A program made the translations under genes and the position numbers. DNA of 12,935 bases, taken from an uncultured Sphingomonadales bacterium (lineage in GTDB: Bacteria; Pseudomonadota; Alphaproteobacteria; Sphingomonadales; Sphingomonadaceae). Location of the stretch: contig CAIWFP010000141.1 of the NCBI GenBank assembly GCA_903911985.1, positions 1-12,935 of the forward strand, written 5' to 3'. The notes beneath the pieces are model-generated. The model did no database searches, was not told where the DNA came from, and saw nothing but the letters and a program-made list of their open reading frames with translations. Within the stretch, counting starts at the first letter, position 1. Each line of letters starts with the position of its first letter. Shown in pieces: positions 1-5,377 of this stretch.

Positions 1-196
1 GCGCCATGGTTGACAGATCGGCCTCGACCATATCGACTTGTGCCGCCGGTGCCGCCGCGCGGATCTGCGCCAGAGCCGAAGCGCAGCGCGCCGGATCGCG
101 CCCCTGCGCGATCACCCGCCAGCCGGCCATGGCCAGCTCGCGGGCGACGACAAGTCCGATGCCCGAACTGGCGCCGGTGACGACGGCCGTCTTCAC
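1..196 (-). CDS. Short-chain dehydrogenase/reductase (SDR), N-terminal part, cut by window edge
   Basis: This is the first 65 codons of an SDR-family NAD(P)-dependent oxidoreductase; the rest lies beyond base 1. The GTG start (194-196) overlaps the stop of the upstream flavoprotein gene as GTGA, a sign of translational coupling. The product begins MKTAVVTGASSGIG, so the classical SDR cofactor loop TGxxxGIG is present at residues 7-14, followed by an amphipathic helix and a second strand ending RVIAQGRD. An Arg rather than an Asp near the end of strand 2 may favour NADP(H), but that is weak inference. SDRs interconvert alcohols and ketones in the cytosol. As the third gene of this operon, the enzyme probably acts on the same substrate series as the flavoprotein. 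The catalytic Tyr and Lys are outside the window, so activity and substrate cannot be judged. Confidence 0.88.
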   Translation of the reverse strand, partial: MKTAVVTGASSGIGLVVARELAMAGWRVIAQGRDPARCASALAQIRAAAPAAQVDMVEADLSTMA

Positions 197-1839
197 GCCG
201 CCGCGCTCTTGCCGGCAATGAAGCCCGTCACCATTGCCGGGCCGACATTGCAGCCATGCGCCGGCGACTTGCCCTGCCAGATCGAATTGGCATCAAGGCC
301 CGCCGCCCACAGCCCGCCAATCGGCGCGCCGTCCTGCCCGATAACGCGGCATTGGCTGTCAATGCGCACGCCGACAGTGGTGGAGCCATCGCCGGGGAAG
401 ATCTCGACGGCATAGTATGGCCCATCGTCCAATGCCCCGAAGCAGGGGTTGGGCAGGTGCTTGGCATCGCCGATCTCGGCATCGATATGGGTTTCGCCCT
501 TGCCGAAGGCGGAATCCTTGCCGGTCGCGGCGTCTGCGGCAACCTTGGCCGCCGTGGCTTCCAGACCCTTAGGGTCAACCCCAATCTGCGCTGCCAGTTC
601 CGCCAGCGTCGCGCCGGTCTTCATGTAACCGCAGGCAACCATCTCCTTGATCTTGCCGCCACCGGCCAACACCAGCCCCATGCCGTATTTTTTCACGAAG
701 GCACCATTGGCGATGATATGCGCCGGAACCGCGCCGCTGCGATGCATCGCCTCCACGAAGTGAACGCTGGCCTCATTGCCGAACCGCTCGCCACGCTGGT
801 TGACGGCGATGCAGCCCGGTTTCGACATGTCCATCAGATGCGCGAAGCGTTCGACATAGCCATCCTCGCGGGTCCGCTTCGACACCACCGCCCACACCGC
901 ATTGACGTGGTTTTCGGCGCCCATCGCGGCACCCGCCGCCGTGGCCGCGTTAATGCCGTCGCCAGTGTTGTTATAGGGCAGGATCGACACATGGTGTTCG
1001 GCAAAAGGAATATAGGCCTTGCGCATTTCGGCATTGGCCGAGAACCCGCCCGATGCCAGCACAACGCCCCGTGACGCGTTAATGACGGTAACCTCGCCGT
1101 CGATCCGGGCACGCACGCACGCCACGCGGCCATCCTTGACCACCAGCCCCTCAACCGGCGCGTTCTCGTAGAGGTCAATGCCCGCCGCCAGCGCCGAATG
1201 CAGCAACCGTCCGGCCAGCGCCGTGCCCATTGTCAACCGCGAACCCCGGCCCAGCTTGCGCTTGTCCAGCACAAAGCGGATGGCGATCTTGGCCATGTGC
1301 CACAGGGCGCCGGGCGCGGGCAGGCGGTTGATGTAGGCCAGATCGAACAGGTCGATCATCATGCCCCCCGGCGCGTTGAACTCCTCACGCGGGCGCGACA
1401 GGCGGTTAAAGTCCGCGCCCAGCTGCTTGCCGTCGAATTCGGCCGGCGACAGCAACCGGCCATTATCGACCGCGCCGGGAACCTCGGGATACCAGTCGCT
1501 CGACGGCGGGGAGAGGAGGAAGTTGACCGTGGAGTTGGCCGCCAGCCAGTCGACCATGGCCGGGCCATTGTCGAAATAGGCGTCGATCAGGGCCTTCTCG
1601 GCCCGGTTGCCAACCACGCCCATGGCATAGGCCCGCGCCGCATCGGCCGTATCCTTCACGCCGGCGGCGCGCGCCTGCGCACTGCCCGGTATCCAGATGC
1701 CGCCGCCGGAAATCGCCGTCGTGCCGCCGAAATGCGGCGCTTTTTCCAAAACCGCGACCTTCAGCCCGGCCTTGGCGGCGACCAGCGCCGCCGTCATGCC
1801 GGCCGCGCCCGACCCCATGATTACCACATCATAGTTCAT
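193..1839 (-). CDS. FAD-dependent oxidoreductase, KstD/fumarate-reductase flavoprotein family
   Basis: A 548-aa cytosolic flavoprotein of the FAD_binding_2 superfamily, which includes 3-ketosteroid delta-1-dehydrogenases, fumarate reductases and urocanate reductase. The N-terminus carries the dinucleotide fold GSGAAG (9-14) with Glu32 placed to bind the FAD ribose, then the family signature GGTTAISGGG (38-47). Near the C-terminus, PYYAVEIFPG (about 474-483) and GGLWAAGLDANS (508-519) form the second FAD-contact region. The start at 1839 is preferred over upstream in-frame codons because AGGGGAA lies just ahead of it and the upstream gene ends 4 nt before. Members dehydrogenate or reduce C-C bonds next to a carbonyl. 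The KstD motif YPGPG appears here as SPAHG (525-529), so the proton-donor Tyr of true KstDs is missing. A delta-1 steroid dehydrogenase role is therefore doubtful. The family call is secure; the substrate is unknown. Confidence 0.9.
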   Translation of the reverse strand: MNYDVVIMGSGAAGMTAALVAAKAGLKVAVLEKAPHFGGTTAISGGGIWIPGSAQARAAGVKDTADAARAYAMGVVGNRAEKALIDAYFDNGPAMVDWLAANSTVNFLLSPPSSDWYPEVPGAVDNGRLLSPAEFDGKQLGADFNRLSRPREEFNAPGGMMIDLFDLAYINRLPAPGALWHMAKIAIRFVLDKRKLGRGSRLTMGTALAGRLLHSALAAGIDLYENAPVEGLVVKDGRVACVRARIDGEVTVINASRGVVLASGGFSANAEMRKAYIPFAEHHVSILPYNNTGDGINAATAAGAAMGAENHVNAVWAVVSKRTREDGYVERFAHLMDMSKPGCIAVNQRGERFGNEASVHFVEAMHRSGAVPAHIIANGAFVKKYGMGLVLAGGGKIKEMVACGYMKTGATLAELAAQIGVDPKGLEATAAKVAADAATGKDSAFGKGETHIDAEIGDAKHLPNPCFGALDDGPYYAVEIFPGDGSTTVGVRIDSQCRVIGQDGAPIGGLWAAGLDANSIWQGKSPAHGCNVGPAMVTGFIAGKSAAA

Positions 1840-1843
1840 TGTT

Positions 1844-2287
1844 TCATTCCCCTGCCGCAGTTGCCGGCGCGCACATGATGTCGCGCATGGTCTTGTCATT
1901 AATGCCCAGCTGGCCCGCGCAATCCAGCGCATCCCAATATTCGCGCCACCAGACGATCCTGCCACTGGCATCGAGATCGAACACGCCCACGACATGAGTG
2001 GTGGTGCGCTGGCCATTCGCCAGCTGGCGCACGGTATCGACCCTTTCGGTGAACACCGTATTGCCGTTAACCGCCACGTTCAGCGTATTGCAGGCGCATT
2101 CATCATAGAGCCGGTACTGCCGCTCCAGTTCCTCGACGATGGCATCGGCACCCTGGCGCACCGGGGCGATTGGCACGATCGGCTGATAGCGGGCATCGTC
2201 CGCCAGCAAGGCCCGCAGGGCCGGCACATCCAGATGTTCTGTATGAAACAGGCTGAGAAACTCGCGAACGGTCTGTTCCGCATTCAT
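1844..2287 (-). CDS. Limonene-1,2-epoxide hydrolase-like / NTF2-like protein
   Basis: A 147-aa single-domain protein with the cone-shaped NTF2-like fold. The second half matches the limonene-epoxide-hydrolase (LEH) family: NGNTVFTERVD (75-84), VVGVFDLDASGRIVWWREYWD (99-119). The Arg-x-Asp pair (Arg82, Asp84) and Asp119 align with the Arg-Asp-Asp catalytic set of LEH, and Tyr34 with one water-binding residue. The usual Asn two residues after that Tyr is Pro36 here. LEHs hydrolyse epoxides in one step, while related SnoaL/ketosteroid-isomerase proteins act on polyketides or steroids. It is the first gene of the minus-strand operon, 4 nt ahead of the flavoprotein gene. The start at 2287 is chosen because GGGAGAAGG precedes it; the frame runs further upstream, but that part encodes glpD-like sequence. 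Fold and operon role are well supported. Epoxide hydrolase activity is plausible, not shown. Confidence 0.8.
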   Translation of the reverse strand: MNAEQTVREFLSLFHTEHLDVPALRALLADDARYQPIVPIAPVRQGADAIVEELERQYRLYDECACNTLNVAVNGNTVFTERVDTVRQLANGQRTTTHVVGVFDLDASGRIVWWREYWDALDCAGQLGINDKTMRDIMCAPATAAGE

Positions 2288-2305
2288 GGCCTTCTCCCCT
2301 CGGCA

Positions 2306-2334
2306 TAAAAACGCCGCCACTTTACCAGTGTCAA
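2306..2334 (-). promoter_or_regulatory. Candidate sigma70-type promoter of the minus-strand operon
   Basis: On the minus strand a perfect -35 hexamer TTGACA (2329-2334) is followed after 17 nt by an AT-rich TTTTTA (2306-2311) in the -10 place. Transcription would begin near 2299, leaving a leader of about 12 nt that holds the GGGAGAAGG ribosome binding site of the LEH-like gene. The spacer starts with CACTGGTAAAGTG, a small CACT/AGTG inverted repeat that could be a repressor site. The -10 match is poor, so this rests mainly on the -35, the spacing and the location. Confidence 0.4.
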
Positions 2335-2350
2335 AATATTCGCCCCGCAC

Positions 2351-2401
2351 ACCATTCACCCCGCCCCCCACGACGAACAGATCAGGATGCGCTTTTGGCA
2401 T
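2351..2401 (-). pseudogene. glpD-like N-terminal fragment (first ~17 codons)
   Basis: From an ATG at 2401 the minus strand encodes MPKAHPDLFVVGGGVNG, which closely resembles the start of aerobic glycerol-3-phosphate dehydrogenase (GlpD): a short lead, DLFVIGGGINGAG, then the rest of the FAD fold. Here the likeness stops after VNG. The frame continues into unrelated residues, the presumed operon promoter and then the LEH-like gene. No other part of GlpD is visible nearby. The simplest reading is a scar left by deletion or rearrangement of a glpD gene. A chance GGGxxG motif or a real N-terminal extension of the LEH-like protein are alternatives. The comparison is from memory of the family, so confidence is modest. 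Confidence 0.35.
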
Positions 2402-2418
2402 TTACGCAGGCGCCGCAA

Positions 2419-2439
2419 CGGAGTTCGGCACGAATTCCG
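2419..2439. promoter_or_regulatory. 21-bp imperfect palindrome, candidate operator
   Basis: CGGAGTTCG (2419-2427) and CGAATTCCG (2431-2439) form 9-bp arms around GCA, with one mismatched position. Size and symmetry suit a dimeric TetR- or GntR-type repressor, and the site lies between two divergent operons. No such regulator gene is in the window, so its reader is unknown. Confidence 0.3.
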
Positions 2440-2564
2440 GCCGCCCATTGTCATTGTTGGCCCGTGTCTGCCGAGAGGCCGCCGCGCTCGCGCCTTTCCT
2501 TGGACAGGTTGCCTGCCCCGCGCCTCTGCAATGCTGGCCCGGAACAACAACAAGGGAGAGGCGC

Positions 2565-2678
2565 GTGACCCACCGGTCCGCAACAATTGGACATTGCCGG
2601 GCCGGGATATCGCCGCCACGCCCATCCCCCGTCACCAGTCCCTACCCTTTCCCAGACCTTACCCGTTCAAGGAGCTGA
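2565..2678 (+). CDS. Possible 37-aa leader ORF ahead of the phosphotransferase gene
   Basis: A GTG codon (2565-2567) is preceded by a strong purine-rich site, AAGGGAG at 2552-2558, with 6 nt spacing, in a leader that looks like a genuine translation start. The ORF runs 37 codons to a TGA at 2676-2678, only 3 nt before the phosphotransferase ATG. That gene's AAGGAG site lies inside the ORF end, so translation could be coupled. The product is rich in Pro, Ser and Arg, with no transmembrane segment or known domain. It may be a leader peptide or the surviving start of a lost gene; a chance ORF is equally possible. Confidence 0.25.
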   Translation: MTHRSATIGHCRAGISPPRPSPVTSPYPFPDLTRSRS

Positions 2679-2681
2679 CCC

Positions 2682-3833
2682 ATGGATCCCCACGCCCCAC
2701 CGCAATATAAGAACCCGATCATCGATCCCAACTGTGTGCCGCGCCCCTATCCGGCGCGCACCGATCACCTGCCCACCAGCATGGACCATGTGGATGCCGC
2801 CTGGCTCAGCCGGATGATGGGGTACAAATACCCCGGCGTCGTCGCCCGGAACATGGAAACGGTGGAACTGCTCAACAGCCACACCACCAAGTGGCGGGTC
2901 AAGGTGGACTGGAACGAGGCAGGGATAGCCGCCGGTCTGCCCGCCAATCTGTGCATGAAGGCGAACTGGTCCGGCTCCTTCGACAATGTCGACATTCACG
3001 CGGTGGAGGCCCGGTTCTATCACTTCATGGCCCATGAAATGAAAGTGCCCACCGCCACCTGTTACTACGCCGATTGGGACGATGACGGCAGCGCCCATGG
3101 CTTTGTCGTGCTCGAAGACCTTGTCCAGCGCGGCGGGCGGTTTGGCCATTCCACCAACGCCAATGGCGTCGACATGATCATGGACAACCTCGACGGGCTG
3201 GCCAAATTGCACGCCAGCCTGTGGGGGAGCGACAAGATCAGCCCCGCCAATGCGCCCTGGCTGCAAACGCAAATGGATACGCCGGTTGACAGCGATCAGG
3301 TGCGCATCATGTGGCAGTGGATCGCGCTCAACCTCGAAGAGCCCGGCTTCTGTTCGATCGCGCCCAAGCACTACCTTGCCGATCCGCGCAAGGTGGAGCG
3401 CGCCTTTGACCGGCTGGGCGAAATCGAACGCTCCAAAACCTCGCCGCATTGCATCGTGCTGGGCGATTGCCATCAGGGCAACACCTATATCCTGCCCAGC
3501 GGCGAGCGGCTGTGGCTGGATTGGCAATTGGTCCGGCGCGGCCGCCCGTGGCGCGATCTCACCTATTTCATCATTGGCGCGCTCAGCATCGAGGAACGCC
3601 GCCATCACCATAAGGACATGGTGAAAAAATACCGCGAATACCTCATCGCCACCGGAGTACAGGGCGTGCCCAGCTTTGAGGAGGCCTGGGAAGAAACCCG
3701 GATATGGGTGATGTACGGCATTCAGGCATGGGTCGCCAATCTCGACGCCTGGGGCCAGAACGGCATCCCCATGAACGAACGCTTTTTCACCGCGGCCGAG
3801 GATTACGACACGTGGAAGCTGTTGGGAGAATGA
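2682..3833 (+). CDS. Phosphotransferase family protein (APH / ecdysteroid-kinase-like)
   Basis: A 383-aa protein with the aminoglycoside-phosphotransferase/choline-kinase fold, closest in style to the ecdysteroid-kinase-like and DUF1679 branch. Visible kinase elements in order: Lys93 in LCMKANW (ATP-binding Lys), Glu109 in VEARFY (its helix partner), hinge VVLEDL (142-147), catalytic loop LGDCHQGN (260-267, Asp262 and Asn267) and metal-binding LDWQ (279-282, Asp280). The first position of the usual HGDxHxGN motif is Leu instead of His. Such enzymes move the ATP gamma-phosphate to a hydroxyl of a small molecule; relatives phosphorylate steroids, amino alcohols or antibiotics. AAGGAG at 2669-2674 sits 7 nt before the ATG. 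The SDR gene follows directly, so the pair is probably one operon working on hydroxylated catabolites. A resistance role is less likely in this setting. The substrate is unknown. Confidence 0.85.
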   Translation: MDPHAPPQYKNPIIDPNCVPRPYPARTDHLPTSMDHVDAAWLSRMMGYKYPGVVARNMETVELLNSHTTKWRVKVDWNEAGIAAGLPANLCMKANWSGSFDNVDIHAVEARFYHFMAHEMKVPTATCYYADWDDDGSAHGFVVLEDLVQRGGRFGHSTNANGVDMIMDNLDGLAKLHASLWGSDKISPANAPWLQTQMDTPVDSDQVRIMWQWIALNLEEPGFCSIAPKHYLADPRKVERAFDRLGEIERSKTSPHCIVLGDCHQGNTYILPSGERLWLDWQLVRRGRPWRDLTYFIIGALSIEERRHHHKDMVKKYREYLIATGVQGVPSFEEAWEETRIWVMYGIQAWVANLDAWGQNGIPMNERFFTAAEDYDTWKLLGE

Positions 3834-3835
3834 CG

Positions 3836-4656
3836 ATGGGACTGGTTGAGGGCAAGGTCGCGATTGTCACCGGCGCTGGCGCCAACATTGGTGAGGCCTG
3901 CGCCAAGATGCTGGCCGCCCAAGGCGCCAGTGTGGTGGTGGCCGACATCAATCTCGCCGGCGCCCAGCGGGTGGCGGACGAGATTGCGGCGGCGGGCGGC
4001 ACGGCCATGGCGCATGTGGTCGATCTGGGCGATGAAGCCAGCATTGCCGCCATGGTCGCGGCGACCATGGCGCGCTTTGGCCGGATCGATGTGCTGCACA
4101 ACAACGCCGCCAATACCGGCGCGCAGCAGATGGTGCGGGACGCCTCTCTCGCGGCAATGGAGGCCGAGGTATGGGACGCGGCCTTTGATATCAACACGCG
4201 CGGCACCATGCTGGTGACCAAGCACGTGGCCCCGCACATGATTGCCGGGGGGGCGGTTCGATCATCAACACCAGTTCGGGGGTGTCGCTGCTCGGTGATG
4301 TGCTGAACCCCGCCTACAGCGCCTCCAAGGCGGCGGTGAACGCGCTGACCCGCAATACGGCGGCACAGTTCGGCCGGGCCAATATCCGCTGCAATGCCGT
4401 GCTGCCGGGTCTGGTCCTGAGCCCCGTTGCCCGCGCCCAGATGACCGAGGCGCAGCTTGGCATGATCCAGCGCCACGTGCTGTTGCCGCGCGAAAGCGTT
4501 GCCAACGACATTGCCGGCGCGGTGCTGTGGCTGGCATCGGATCTGGGCTCGTTCGTGACTGGCCAGATCATTTCGGTGGACGGCGGCATCTGCCATCACC
4601 AGCCCCACTATGCCGACATGATGGATATGATGCAGTCCCAGACCGGGCAGGGATAA
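3836..4656 (+). pseudogene. SDR-family oxidoreductase, interrupted by a 1-nt frameshift
   Basis: The gene encodes a classical SDR that would be 273 aa if one G were restored in the G7 run at 4247-4253. Before the break are TGAGANIG (12-19), Asp37 at the end of strand 2 (suggesting NAD(H)) and NNAA (89-92). After it, in the next frame, come NTSSG with the catalytic Ser, YSASK with the catalytic Tyr and Lys, the N-rich stretch before LPGLV, and the C-terminal GQIISVDGG. All catalytic parts survive, with no other damage, so a sequencing error or a very recent mutation is likely. As written, translation stops at 4306 with a protein lacking the Tyr/Lys pair. ATG 3836 is chosen because GGGAG (3824-3828) is well spaced; ATG 3830, which overlaps the upstream TGA, is an in-frame alternative. 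It probably oxidises a hydroxyl made or used in the same operon. Confidence 0.88.
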
Positions 4657-4661
4657 TCAAC

Positions 4662-4694
4662 CGGCCCGGTTCGCCGCGTTGCGGGACCGGGCCG
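4662..4694. terminator. GC-rich hairpin between convergent operons, probable bidirectional terminator
   Basis: CGGCCCGGT (4662-4670) and ACCGGGCCG (4686-4694) are perfect 9-bp arms. Within the 15-nt loop, CCGC (4674-4677) and GCGG (4681-4684) can pair around GTT to lengthen the stem. It starts 5 nt past the SDR stop and lies 47 nt beyond the cofC stop, the expected place for a shared terminator. Neither strand has a proper T-run after the stem, so its efficiency is uncertain. Confidence 0.5.
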
Positions 4695-4741
4695 ACTTGA
4701 CGCTGGGCTTTCGTGGTCGAAGGGCTTTCGCGCTCGAACTG

Positions 4742-5371
4742 TCAGGCCATGTTCCGCAAGCGCGGGGTCGGCATCGATCCATTCCATGAAGCAGCGGGTT
4801 CCGGGCCAAACCCGCAAGTTTCGGCAAAACGCAGATCATCGGGCGTATCGATGTCAATGGTCAGGCCGGCTCGGCGCACCACGGGCATGTCAGGGAATTG
4901 GGCGGTGTGGAGCATCCGGCTCATCGGCCCGAAGCAGAATTCAAACGGGGCGCCATCGGCAATGGCCAGAGCATTGGTCCCCAGCCCCGCCCGGTCGGTC
5001 GCCATCGCCACCCGCCGCTTATCAGCCATGGCGAGCAAGGCGCCGACATCCTCAGGCTTTGCCAGCGGCAGATCGGCATGGAACACCAGCGCGGGCGCAC
5101 CGCCCAACCCCTGCCGCCACGCCGCCAGTTCGGGATTGAGCCCCCGCCCGCCATCGCGCCGCCAATCACCCAGCCAGCCATCGGGGCGATGCGGCGACAG
5201 GATGGTAATCCGCTCAATCGCCTCGCATTGGCCCAGAACCGCCAGCACATGCTGCGCCATGCGCCTTATCAACGCGGCCCGCGCGCGACAGTCCAGCACG
5301 CCGGCCAGCCGCGACTTGCCGTCCGTGCCCTGCTTGATCGGCACCAGCGCCTGCCATTTGGCGAGGGCCAT
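4742..5371 (-). CDS. cofC: CofC/FbiD-type nucleotidyltransferase of coenzyme F420 biosynthesis
   Basis: A 209-aa cytosolic guanylyltransferase. CofC/FbiD activates a three-carbon phospho-acid with GTP (2-phospho-L-lactate in archaea, phosphoenolpyruvate in mycobacteria, 3-phosphoglycerate in at least one proteobacterium), giving the donor that CofD/FbiA joins to FO. The sequence has the family order: VPIKQGTDGKSRL (10-22, nucleotide-binding loop), GLNPEL (77-82), HADLPL (98-103, with the metal-binding Asp100), DRAGLGTNAL (126-135), FGPMS (147-151) and IDIDTPDDL (172-180). Length is normal for the family. It lies 6 nt downstream of fbiC with GAGG just before its ATG, so the two are certainly co-transcribed and probably coupled. 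The sequence alone does not tell which phospho-acid it uses. The neighbour makes the F420 assignment firm; MobA-like alternatives are unlikely. Confidence 0.92.
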   Translation of the reverse strand: MALAKWQALVPIKQGTDGKSRLAGVLDCRARAALIRRMAQHVLAVLGQCEAIERITILSPHRPDGWLGDWRRDGGRGLNPELAAWRQGLGGAPALVFHADLPLAKPEDVGALLAMADKRRVAMATDRAGLGTNALAIADGAPFEFCFGPMSRMLHTAQFPDMPVVRRAGLTIDIDTPDDLRFAETCGFGPEPAASWNGSMPTPRLRNMA

Positions 5372-5377
5372 GCCGCC

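Larger units (their letters stand above)
2288..2681. other. Divergent intergenic region between the LEH-like and phosphotransferase genes
   Basis: These 394 bases separate two divergent operons. Going rightwards they hold a promoter candidate for the minus operon (2306-2334), a glpD-like N-terminal fragment (2351-2401), a 21-bp imperfect palindrome (2419-2439), and a 37-codon plus-strand ORF (2565-2678) with its own ribosome binding site. I found no convincing -35/-10 pair for the plus-strand phosphotransferase gene. Longer ORFs crossing the region lack family motifs and I do not consider them genes. The mix of fragments suggests a junction where genes were lost. Confidence 0.6.

Noticed and set aside
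256..1074. A 272-codon plus-strand open frame opposite the flavoprotein gene
   Set aside because: Shadow frame with His/Arg-rich, motif-free sequence; the minus strand carries the complete FAD-binding gene.
193..1839. Naming the flavoprotein as 3-ketosteroid delta-1-dehydrogenase (kstD)
   Set aside because: The proton-donor Tyr motif is replaced, and no steroid-specific gene is present in the window.
2402..2635. A 77-codon minus-strand frame whose TAA abuts the glpD-like ATG
   Set aside because: The stop-start contact is suggestive, but the sequence has no family motif and no good ribosome binding site. Chance is the simplest explanation.
3830..3838. ATG 3830 as the start of the frameshifted SDR
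   Set aside because: It overlaps the upstream stop attractively, but GGGAG lies only 1 nt away. ATG 3836 has proper spacing and gives the usual SDR N-terminus.
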